The position numbers and the translations under genes are program-made. Shown in pieces: positions 7,633 to 15,735 of a stretch of 64,000 nucleotides of DNA. Under the pieces are notes generated by a model that worked only from the letters and a program-made list of their open reading frames with translations, did no database searches and was not told the DNA's origin. The stretch's first letter is position 1; each line of letters opens with the position of its first letter. Source of the stretch: G963674685 sp964591275 (GTDB taxonomy: Bacteria; Lernaellota; Lernaellaia; JACKCT01); the NCBI GenBank assembly GCA_964591275.1, contig CAZQAE010000023.1:1-64000 (forward strand), read 5' to 3'.

Positions 7633-10482
7633 TCAATCAAAGAGTTCAGCCTGCGTGCCGGATGTAGACGTGGATTCGGTTTTACTGGCAAGCTTCTCCA
7701 ACTCCGGCCATGCGATAACCAGGCCGTTGTAAGCACGAGCTTCCTCAGCCCACTTGTTGCGCTCGCAAGTAGTGTAGAGACGGTAGGCAAGGTTCCGCGC
7801 CTGCTCCGCCATTGGGCCAAGCTTCTTCAAAAGCGTTGCTGCGGCCTCCTCGCCGTCTTCTTCCAGTCGTTTGATAAGATGCTGGGTCGCCTCCCAGACC
7901 GTAAGACGCTTGTCGGCCTCCGGGTCCCAATCTTTGGGCAATTCTGCTCGTGTGAAGAGCCGGACCTTGCCTGCGGCGGAGTGAAGGACGCCTGCCTCTT
8001 GCACACCCTGCACGGATACGTTTCGGGCACGAGCAAGATTATCGGCCTCTCCGAAGGGACCGGCCTGGTATTGGTGGGTCTCGAACCAGGTCACGGCAAA
8101 GCGGGTGTCACCGTCGAGTGCGCCCTCTTCAGCACCCAAAGATTCGTCGAGCACCTGGTTGATAAGTTGGAGGGCACTTCGAACCGTCATAGCCGAGCCG
8201 TCGGCCTCGATGACTTTCTTGTACTTGGAGAAAACCGCCATGCCTGGGCCGATGGAGGATTGAGCGAGGTCAACGGGAGCAATGTTGCTCTTCTGGAGGT
8301 TTTGGAGTGCGCTGGGAAGCTCGGCGCGAAGAGTACGAATGAAGTCGCGGCGGGTTGTTATCGGTGCGTCCTCTGGGCGCTTGCGGCAGACGAGCACGAT
8401 GCTAGAAGCAAGCACATTGCTCCCAGTCTTCAAACCTTGGTCGCGCTCCGTGCGTATGGGCCATGTACCAATTATGTTTAATCCAGCCTCTATGACAGCA
8501 TCTAGGAAAGTTTCCCAACCAGTGCTAACAGTGCCTTCATCTTTTTTGCTTTCAGATTGCTTAAAGGCGTAGTAGATGGTCACAGGAAAAGCAGGGTGAG
8601 CTTGTTCTGCGATCCGTTGCATCGCCGAAGTCATCCCACCCATGAAAAATTTCTCAGCTTGTACTTTTCCACCATGACGATGGGCAGCCGACACCAGTTC
8701 CTCAGACTTGGGAACCACTATGGTACTGAGTAGTTTTGGATATATATCCTTAAGGCAGGGTCGAAGCCAAACATAAAAGAAGTCTGATAGCTCTGCGTAC
8801 CCAATATTATCGAAGTATGGTGGATCCGTAGAAACAATCCGCCTTTTACTTTGAATTTGCTTTTGTGCGTCCATTTGGACAGCAATACCAACCTGCGAAG
8901 CAGGTAAGGAAGTTTCAAGCACTTTGCAAATCCAGTTGATTGCACCCGACCAGTTGCCAGTCGAATCTGAAAACGGATTTGCTTCAGCATGGTCCCACAC
9001 CATCCGAAGTGCGTTACGTCCAAATGTCTGTACGATAAAATTGCCTGCCCATGGTGTTAGAGAAGACCAATAGTTGACACTACGTCCAACACCGAGTCCA
9101 GTGTAGGTAGCGATTGCATCAGCATAATCATGAGCAAAACTATCAGCGTCACTGTATCCCAATCGCGGAGCGCGATAAAAGTCTATTGCTGCATCTTTCC
9201 GCACCTTCTTCCAACACTCTCGCACTAACTCACTAAACGTGACGAGTGCAGTTTGCTGTCGGGAAGTAAATGCATCACCCCATTGAAACATTCCGTACAT
9301 CGGCAACCTATCGACATCATGGCATTTTGTTGGAACTGGAATGTTGGGCTTCCCAATAGGCTCTGGCGGAAAAGCCAAGGACTCCGATTGACTCTGTGGA
9401 TCAAGAAAAACACGCTCCGACCTACCTTCCGCAATTATCGCTAAAAGGCGTCGCCCCATTCTTCCTGCCTGAGCTTCGGAACGAATGTATGCAGTATTGA
9501 TAACAGAGCCAGATATTAGACATTGAAAAACTCCACGGCCTGTCTTAGTACCAGATTTAGAGATCATTGGGTGGAGTGGTACTCTGCGTCGTATTCTAAA
9601 TAAATAAACGCTGCCATTAACGATTGGTTCAACATAGGCTTCTTTCCCTTTTATTGTACTGAGTATAAAAGTAGAAATCAATGGCACGTCCACCTGACTA
9701 AACGCTGGATTTGGACTCTTCACCGTCCTTGCCCAAAGCCAGGCAATCACCGTAAGTTCTTGCCCGCGATATTTCTCAAGATCAGGACGCTCGGTGACCA
9801 TTTCATTCGTGATTTTAACTTTTGGGTATAAGTGTCCAATTCGCTCATCAGCCTCGTCTCGCATCCACTCGGCATAATAGCGAACGTCCTCGGCAAGACC
9901 ACCCGCACTCTTCCACTCCTTTTCAATGAGTGATTTCTTACTGTGAGCTTCGAGGTTCACGGGCGGCATCCCTGCAAACTTGGGGGGGATTTCAATCATT
10001 GCCTTGTTAATAAGTACTGCAACCGGGTTCAGGTCTGATGCGCAGGACTCCAATCCCAATCGTTGAGCTTCCAAAGGTAATGTGCCACCGCCTGCAAAGG
10101 GGTCGTGGAAGGCGGGAAGCTTTTCTGGATCTTCCCCCGTCTCCTCACAAGTTCGTGCCCATGATTTCTTGATCTCGGCCCGAGCCTGATTGAGCACCTC
10201 TTCGTTGTTGGTGTTCTCCCACTTCACCAGTTCACGAATCAGATCAAAGAGGCGTTCTCGCTCTTTCACTACTTCTTCATCGCTGAGTCCCGGAATGGAG
10301 CCTGGATCGTCCACCATCTGGGCAAAGATAACAGCTCGTGCTGCTGCGAGAGGGCGCCGTGCCCACCACAGATGCAGGGTGCTTGGGTGACCATGCCGAA
10401 TTGACTTTTCGCGTTTACAGGCGGCGTTGATATCATCAAGAGGGAGCGCCACCTCAATCAGCTTCTTTCGAGAAGTACTCAT
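7633..10482 (-). CDS. DUF1156 adenine-specific DNA methyltransferase
   Basis: 949 residues. The N-terminal DUF1156 signature is present: IEVALPLDDINAACKREKS, then LHLWWARRPLAA. Motif I is HDPFAGGGTLPLEA (DPFAGGGT, 127-134) and the catalytic motif IV DPPY lies near residues 551-554, in the N6-adenine type. It should methylate host DNA and mark it as self for the helicase and HEPN-DUF499 partners. Its start overlaps the stop of the PUA-like gene by four bases. The central part of the gene (about 8500-9850) is visibly more AT-rich than both ends, suggesting exchange of the target-recognition region. Confidence 0.88.
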   Translation of the reverse strand: MSTSRKKLIEVALPLDDINAACKREKSIRHGHPSTLHLWWARRPLAAARAVIFAQMVDDPGSIPGLSDEEVVKERERLFDLIRELVKWENTNNEEVLNQARAEIKKSWARTCEETGEDPEKLPAFHDPFAGGGTLPLEAQRLGLESCASDLNPVAVLINKAMIEIPPKFAGMPPVNLEAHSKKSLIEKEWKSAGGLAEDVRYYAEWMRDEADERIGHLYPKVKITNEMVTERPDLEKYRGQELTVIAWLWARTVKSPNPAFSQVDVPLISTFILSTIKGKEAYVEPIVNGSVYLFRIRRRVPLHPMISKSGTKTGRGVFQCLISGSVINTAYIRSEAQAGRMGRRLLAIIAEGRSERVFLDPQSQSESLAFPPEPIGKPNIPVPTKCHDVDRLPMYGMFQWGDAFTSRQQTALVTFSELVRECWKKVRKDAAIDFYRAPRLGYSDADSFAHDYADAIATYTGLGVGRSVNYWSSLTPWAGNFIVQTFGRNALRMVWDHAEANPFSDSTGNWSGAINWICKVLETSLPASQVGIAVQMDAQKQIQSKRRIVSTDPPYFDNIGYAELSDFFYVWLRPCLKDIYPKLLSTIVVPKSEELVSAAHRHGGKVQAEKFFMGGMTSAMQRIAEQAHPAFPVTIYYAFKQSESKKDEGTVSTGWETFLDAVIEAGLNIIGTWPIRTERDQGLKTGSNVLASSIVLVCRKRPEDAPITTRRDFIRTLRAELPSALQNLQKSNIAPVDLAQSSIGPGMAVFSKYKKVIEADGSAMTVRSALQLINQVLDESLGAEEGALDGDTRFAVTWFETHQYQAGPFGEADNLARARNVSVQGVQEAGVLHSAAGKVRLFTRAELPKDWDPEADKRLTVWEATQHLIKRLEEDGEEAAATLLKKLGPMAEQARNLAYRLYTTCERNKWAEEARAYNGLVIAWPELEKLASKTESTSTSGTQAELFD

Positions 10483-10946
10483 GTGGATGCCTTCTTCAGT
10501 TTAAATGATGATTTGGCACAAAGGAACTTCTCGCCTGGACCAGACAAGTAGAGAAAGCTCTGTGGTGGATGGAATCGACCCGCTTCGCTAAGCTTACGAA
10601 GCCCTTGAGGAGTGGAAGCATGTTCGTAGGCACCCAAGACAAATACACCTAGTGTTTCACAGTTTGCACAATAGCTTTTGACTTCTTCTCTCGAAAGACA
10701 GAAGAGCTTATGTTGCTGCAGAGCCTCATCTCTCGTGATCGCACCAATCTTGATTATCGGTGCTCTTCCAACGATGGCTGAAACAGGTGCCTTCGCCCAA
10801 AGATATATCCAATCGGGCGTACCTGTGCGTGGATATCGTTTCCTAATCACTCGTTTTAATGAACCGTTGCTGATCTTCTCCAGGTCGGTGGGAGAAAAGG
10901 AAACGACAACAGAACATAAACGCGATTCTGCTTTGAAAGTGATCAT
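10479..10946 (-). CDS. PUA/ASCH-like domain protein in the defence operon
   Basis: 155 residues. The pattern FSPTDLEKISNGSLKRVIRK, then PDWIYLWAKAPVSAIVGRA and later FHPPQSFLYL matches the PUA-like/ASCH fold seen in COG4933-type proteins: a conserved pocket strand, a GxA strand, and a PPQSF end. Family knowledge: PUA-like domains (ASCH, EVE, YTH, SRA) bind modified bases or RNA. It sits between helicase and methyltransferase genes with ATGA overlaps on both sides, so it is an integral operon member. Inference: it may read the methylated or unmodified state. There are no catalytic motifs. Confidence 0.6.
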   Translation of the reverse strand: MITFKAESRLCSVVVSFSPTDLEKISNGSLKRVIRKRYPRTGTPDWIYLWAKAPVSAIVGRAPIIKIGAITRDEALQQHKLFCLSREEVKSYCANCETLGVFVLGAYEHASTPQGLRKLSEAGRFHPPQSFLYLSGPGEKFLCAKSSFKLKKAST

Positions 10947-13900
10947 GCGGGTGTCGCTCCATGATTCAGTAGATCATCCAGCTTGTAGGCCGTTGCTACT
11001 TCGCCAAACCCGGGTTCTTTGAATGGGAAGGCGCGGATGTAGGTCAGCTCGGATACTGCATCCCCATAGATTATGGCTACTGCCAGAATGAACTGGTCGG
11101 GCGCGTTCACAGCACACCGTACTTCGTTAGTAGTCAGCGTGACCTTATCTGCACCCTTGGCTCTGCCCTTCACCTCAATGAAGCGAAGTGTGCCTTCGGC
11201 GTCCTGGGACTCAATGTCGTAGCCAATACCTTTTGTGGCGCTCACGTCTTTAGGAACGCAGTCCAGAGAGCGCTCAGCCTCCATAACCGCTGCCATCGCC
11301 AACGCCTCAACCCGCTTACGTGCCTCAGCATCTACTCCGTCATCAGGCGAAACCGGTGCATGGCCCTGGTGCTTCAGCAAGAGTCCCGCGGGGATAATGA
11401 GCGCGCCACCTTTGACCTGCGGTGGACCCGCCATGATCTGCCTCTCCTTTTGCAGCTCATCCAGTCGTGACTGGAGCCGGTCAGCGAGCTTGTCGGCGCG
11501 TTCCTGCGCAACGTGGGCAGGTAGTCGAGTGTTCTTGCCGGCACGTTCCTTGTGTTTGAGCATCTGGGCGCGGTGATCCCAATGGTTGATCTCTTTTGTG
11601 AGCCGAGCCTTGACCTGCTGCTCCACGCGATCGGTCTGCTCCATACGCTGTGCTTTGATCTCATTTACATGCTCAGGGATCACATCGGTGATGGCGTATC
11701 CCATGACCTCGTTGTCCCAGTCTTGCCGCAGCCACTGCGCGTCCAACTCGGCTTCAATCAAGGAGTGTTCGTTTTCGGCCAAAGGACGGTAATCAAGATA
11801 GGGCGCTGCGCCTGCTGATCGGTAGTTGCCGTCGGGTCCAACCTCAACAAACTGAAGGCGCTTGGAGATGGTCAGGAAGTCCCCGTCTCGACCCCGACGA
11901 CCATCATGGATTTCGTGCTCCAGGTAGAAGAGTATTCGTGGCGTCTCACTCGCGTCAGCTTCATCCACCAAGACAGCACCACGCTTCATCAGCTCGCCGT
12001 GCTTTTCTAGGACGAGGTCGATGGTGGCATCAAGAAGCGGGCTGCCAGGGCAGACCAGTTCGGCGCGAGGCTGCTGGTCAACCATGTCTTTCTCGAAACA
12101 TATGCGCTCGTAACGTTCACCAAGCGGGGCGCCCATTCCTATCTGCCGATCCCGGCGACGCAGAGCTACAGGGACACGGGAGACCTCCCATCGGCCCGAC
12201 TCACGGCGGTGGACCTTACCACCCAGGCGGGGGAAGGCATCGAGGAAGAAGGCTTGAATGAAGTGAGGCTGGAGTCTGCGGGCATGGGCGCGTTCCATCT
12301 CCTCTCGGATGCTCTGAATGTGCGTGGTGTCCATCGAGTCGTTGACCAAAGCCCTTTCATCGAGAATCTCCAGGAGATGGTCATGGTTGATGACGCCGTC
12401 TACCGCTTCGTTGAGGCGTGCCTTGACCTCGGGGTCGTTGCCGTAGCAAATCGCATCCATGAGCATCTCACGAAGGGCTTTCTGATCGAAGAGCCTGCCG
12501 AGTACGTCGTAGACCTTGCCGCCGAGGGCTTCACGCTCGGCTTCGAGCTTCTCCAGCAGGCGGACGTATACATCGCCCTCACGGGTATCTTTGGCGATCA
12601 AGTTCCACAAGTGACAGACCTCGGCCTGGCCGATGCGGTGAATGCGACCGAAGCGCTGTTCCAGTCGGTTAGGATTCCAGGGCAAATCGTAGTTCACCAT
12701 CAGGTGCGACCTCTGGAGGTTCACACCTTCGCCCGCGGCATCGTTGGCGACCAACACCAGGACTTCGGGGTCGTTCATGAACCCATTGACGATACTGCGT
12801 CGCTCTTCTCGGGTTACGGACCCGTGTATCTCTACGACGGCCTTGTCCCGCCCGAGCCGGTTTCGGATACGTCTGCCAAGATAAAAAAGGGTGTCCTTGA
12901 ACTCACTGAAGATGACCAGCTTTCGACGGTTCCCGTCATCATCTGTCATCAATGGATCATCAAGGATTGTACTGAGTTGGTTCCACTTGGCATCTTGGCC
13001 TGAGCGCACCACCGTCCGGGCAAGCCCTTCCAGTCGTTTGAGTGTCTCGATCTCAATCTGAAGTTCTTCGATGGTCGCCGCTGCTGTAGCGTTGTCGATG
13101 AGTTGGGTCTCAAGATCCTCCCGCTCCTCCTGGGGAGCCTCATCGTAGGCATCATCAAAGTTGTCCTCAGTTATACCATCGAGCACAGAGTCAGAAAACT
13201 CCAGCTTAGCCTTCTCACCCTTGAGCAGGATGCGCGCCTCACGCAGGCGGCTCTCCAGCTTCTCGTGACGGCGCTTGAGTGATCTATAGATAGACTCAGG
13301 AGACGAAGCCAGACGACGTTGGAGGATCATCAAGGCAAAGCCCACGTTGACACGCCGTGTCCCTTCTCCTTCAGCGAATCGCTCGGCCCGGTTCATCTCC
13401 TCGCGAACGTAGTCCGTTACTTCTGTATACAGAGCCGCCTCGGGCGCCGACAGGTCATACTGAACAGTGTAGGAACGGCGCTCGGGGAAGAGAGGTTTGC
13501 CGTCGAACTTGTAGAGGTCCTCTTTGACCAAGCGGCGCATTAGATCTGAGGGGTCAGGCGTATGGACACCATCACGGAATTTGCCCTCGAAACGATCGCT
13601 ATCCAACAGGGCGAGGAAAATCTGAAAGTCCTCGTTCTTCCCATTGTGCGGGGTTGCTGTCATCAGAAGAAAGTTCCGACAGTGTCTACCAACCAACTGG
13701 CCCAGCTTGTATCTCTTGGTGAGTTTGACCTCGTTGCCGAAGTAATGGCCGCTCATCCGATGGGCTTCATCAACGATGATGAGATCCCACTCGGTGGCGT
13801 GTATAAACTTTTCCTGCAGATCTTCGTTGCGGGAGAGTTGGTCCATCCGAGCGATGAGGTAGTTGTTGTGGTCGAAAGGGTTGGCCGTGCGTGAGCTTTG

Positions 13901-14461
13901 AATCATTTCTCGGTTAAGCAGATCGAAGTTCAGCCCAAACTTTTCATATAGCTCGTCTTGCCATTGATCCGTAAGGGACCCGGGAGAGATAATAAGGCAT
14001 CGCTTGAGGTCACCCCGAACCATTAGCTCCTTGATGAGGAGTCCGGCCATGATGGTCTTACCGGCGCCAGGATCATCTGCGAGAAGAAAGCGCATCGGCT
14101 GACGAGGCAGCATCTCTTCATAGACTGCTGATATTTGATGCGGCAAGGGCATGATGATGCTGGTGGTGATCGCAACATATGGATCAAACAGCCAAGCAAG
14201 ATTGATCCGATACGCTTCTGAGACAAGACGAAGGAGCGCACCGTCCCCATCAAAGGACCAGGGCTTACCGCCGGCGACAACCTCGATGCCCGGTTCATCG
14301 TCACGATAGATGAGGCGTTCTCCATACTGGCCAGAGGAGTCCTTGTAGACAAGCTTCATTGCCTGGTCTCCGATCCACTCTGCCGAGACGACGGTCGCAA
14401 CACCAGTGGGCGAGATGCCGCTCATCCGCGCTCCAGCAGTCAATTCCTCTAGCTTCGCCAT
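10943..14461 (-). CDS. SNF2/DEAD-type helicase with C-terminal DUF3883 domain
   Basis: 1172 residues. Superfamily 2 motifs in order: LADDPGAGKT (Walker A, 129-136), DEAH (231-234), LLMTATPHNG (motif III), and QRFGRIHRIGQ (motif VI). Near residues 1080-1140 is DUF3883, a PD-(D/E)XK-related domain, with GYDIES and FIEVKGR; IEVK could supply catalytic acid and lysine, so a nuclease function is possible. Long helicases of this type commonly neighbour DUF1156 and DUF499 genes and resemble the DrmD helicase of DISARM-like systems. The ribosome site AAGGA precedes ATG 14461. The start overlaps the HsdR-like remnant by 13 bp; the 3' end overlaps the PUA-like gene by four. Confidence 0.88.
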   Translation of the reverse strand: MAKLEELTAGARMSGISPTGVATVVSAEWIGDQAMKLVYKDSSGQYGERLIYRDDEPGIEVVAGGKPWSFDGDGALLRLVSEAYRINLAWLFDPYVAITTSIIMPLPHQISAVYEEMLPRQPMRFLLADDPGAGKTIMAGLLIKELMVRGDLKRCLIISPGSLTDQWQDELYEKFGLNFDLLNREMIQSSRTANPFDHNNYLIARMDQLSRNEDLQEKFIHATEWDLIIVDEAHRMSGHYFGNEVKLTKRYKLGQLVGRHCRNFLLMTATPHNGKNEDFQIFLALLDSDRFEGKFRDGVHTPDPSDLMRRLVKEDLYKFDGKPLFPERRSYTVQYDLSAPEAALYTEVTDYVREEMNRAERFAEGEGTRRVNVGFALMILQRRLASSPESIYRSLKRRHEKLESRLREARILLKGEKAKLEFSDSVLDGITEDNFDDAYDEAPQEEREDLETQLIDNATAAATIEELQIEIETLKRLEGLARTVVRSGQDAKWNQLSTILDDPLMTDDDGNRRKLVIFSEFKDTLFYLGRRIRNRLGRDKAVVEIHGSVTREERRSIVNGFMNDPEVLVLVANDAAGEGVNLQRSHLMVNYDLPWNPNRLEQRFGRIHRIGQAEVCHLWNLIAKDTREGDVYVRLLEKLEAEREALGGKVYDVLGRLFDQKALREMLMDAICYGNDPEVKARLNEAVDGVINHDHLLEILDERALVNDSMDTTHIQSIREEMERAHARRLQPHFIQAFFLDAFPRLGGKVHRRESGRWEVSRVPVALRRRDRQIGMGAPLGERYERICFEKDMVDQQPRAELVCPGSPLLDATIDLVLEKHGELMKRGAVLVDEADASETPRILFYLEHEIHDGRRGRDGDFLTISKRLQFVEVGPDGNYRSAGAAPYLDYRPLAENEHSLIEAELDAQWLRQDWDNEVMGYAITDVIPEHVNEIKAQRMEQTDRVEQQVKARLTKEINHWDHRAQMLKHKERAGKNTRLPAHVAQERADKLADRLQSRLDELQKERQIMAGPPQVKGGALIIPAGLLLKHQGHAPVSPDDGVDAEARKRVEALAMAAVMEAERSLDCVPKDVSATKGIGYDIESQDAEGTLRFIEVKGRAKGADKVTLTTNEVRCAVNAPDQFILAVAIIYGDAVSELTYIRAFPFKEPGFGEVATAYKLDDLLNHGATPA

Positions 14462-14676
14462 TCGTAAAATTCCTTTCCCATCCCTGGGGCGGGAGAAAGT
14501 AAATAGTACACATCAACATGGTCTGGGTTCAGGGGGAATTCGCGAACCGCCACGCCTTTAGTGGTGTGAAGATTCATCACGTCACGATTCTGGACAATCC
14601 ACCCTGTCATGCCGAGCATCCCATCAATGACAATGCGGGCTTTCTCTTCCGGAGTTTTAGCGCCGGGAGCGTTCAT
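14449..14676 (-). pseudogene. HsdR N-terminal domain remnant heading the defence operon
   Basis: 75 residues. EEKARIVIDGMLGMTGWIVQ, then MNLHTTKGVAVREFPL, is the start of the type I restriction HsdR N-terminal nuclease domain. The match ends at DVYYLL, just where the family continues with DYLL and the catalytic E-x-K strand; the remaining residues read through the ribosome site of the helicase gene. It is therefore a truncated piece without the active site. It still has an ATG and a GGGGA ribosome site, so it may be translated and may couple translation into the helicase. Confidence 0.65.
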
Positions 14677-15232
14677 AAATTTCCCCGTCAGTTTCGCTCA
14701 ATCTGATAACCCGGCCAATCGAAGGGATACAATGAATCCAGATTTCACATAACCTTCAAACGCGCCTGACATTAAAGCGATTTCAGATCATAGGCCTCCG
14801 GCGATTCAACGTCAACGCGCAGCGCCGATACTCCGCACACAAAAATCCGTACGCACGGTCAATTTCCACACACCGGAAAAAATAATACACCGACCGGCAT
14901 TTCACCGGCTGAGTGGGTCCCCTTTAAGGCGAGCCGAAGTCCCGGGGCCTTGCTTTGTCAGCCCAGAGGTTCAGACGGTAGGTCGGAAGTATGCGGGCGG
15001 TTTCTCATCCCGCGACCCAACAGGGAGCTGGTCGAGCACGACGAGGAGGAGGCCGAGAGCGAAGACACCTTGAAGTGGACTGTGCCTATAACCGTGCCCA
15101 GAATAATGGCCCATAACGGGAACTAACCGGAAGTATCCGGAAGTAACGAGAGGTGCGTGGAATGCATAAAAGCGAGATAATGCAAGGGAAGCGCCGTAAT
15201 CTCGCATAGTTAGATGTTTCCGTTCGTTAGGG
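14677..15232. other. Non-coding boundary region with short repeats
   Basis: About 550 bp without a convincing gene. It holds three copies of CGGAAGTA (14984, 15128 and 15138; the last two are one helical turn apart) and a 7-bp inverted repeat GCGAGAT/ATCTCGC (15172-15178, 15199-15205). Next to an integrase and an att-like repeat, these could be recombinase arm sites. It also should hold the leftward promoter of the defence operon, which I could not place. Confidence 0.4.
15127..15145 (+). repeat. Tandem CCGGAAGTA repeat, possible integrase arm sites
   Basis: Two copies of CCGGAAGTA at 15127-15135 and 15137-15145 with 10-bp periodicity, 90 bp from the att-like repeat. Confidence 0.4.
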
Positions 15233-15255
15233 TTCGAACCCCGTCGCCCGCTAAA
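15233..15255 (+). repeat. att-like direct repeat, copy 1 (tRNA 3'-end-like)
   Basis: The 23 bp TTCGAACCCCGTCGCCCGC plus TAAA is identical to 19095-19117. TTCGAA resembles a T-loop, and CGCCCGC followed by T resembles the 3' acceptor strand of a tRNA, possibly tRNA-Gly by its T discriminator. No complete tRNA lies upstream, so this is a tRNA-end fragment of the kind left by site-specific integration. A truncated integrase gene ends 42 bp away. Confidence 0.6.
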
Positions 15256-15296
15256 TGAAAGATGGTCCATAAGGCATTGTTTTTGCGGGCCTTTTC

Positions 15297-15671
15297 TCAT
15301 TTTACAAGCCTCAAATGACTGGATCTTTCAGGCCGTTGACAGATTTCTTGACAACTTTCTTGCTTTTCAAGCCCAGGGAGCAGGCGATCTACGGCGTCTT
15401 TCGCTGCCTGACCAGGGCTGTGCGTGTACCTCATCGTGACACGAATATCGGAATGGCCAAGGATTTTTTGTACGACTTCAAACGAAGTCCCATTCAGAAC
15501 GAGCAGCGAAGCGAAGGAATGCCGAATGTCGTGAAAGCGAATGCGCTTCAATCCCGCCTTCACGCAAACTCGATGAAAGGGTTTACGAAATGAATATGCC
15601 GTCACTTGGTGCCCCTCTGGACTCACAATTGGTGCTAAACGCCTATCAGCATCAGAGGATGATTCTCCCAA
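15297..15671 (-). pseudogene. Tyrosine recombinase (integrase), C-terminal catalytic fragment
   Basis: About 124 residues of a phage/ICE-type integrase. RFHDIRHSFAS carries the H-x-x-R box, LGHSDIRVTMRYTH carries the second His and the tyrosine nucleophile, and VSPEGHQVTAYSFRKPF is the usual preceding strand. The arm-binding and core-binding domains are missing, and an in-frame stop lies at 15681-15683, only four codons upstream of a TTG, so the gene is truncated. Its 3' end next to the att-like repeat is the normal arrangement for an integrase of an island in a tRNA gene. Confidence 0.75.
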
Positions 15672-15735
15672 TTTGCTATTTCATGTTTTTAAGTTCACCA
15701 TTCGTTGAGAATTTTCAAATTGACGGGGATAATAA

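Noticed and set aside
12209..13003. A 264-codon open frame on the plus strand inside the helicase gene
   Set aside because: It is antisense to strongly conserved helicase motifs, has no ribosome site and its translation matches nothing; a shadow frame in a GC-rich gene.
14677..15232. A structured non-coding RNA in the gap between operon and att repeat
   Set aside because: Only short inverted and direct repeats are present; no covarying or known RNA pattern could be recognised.
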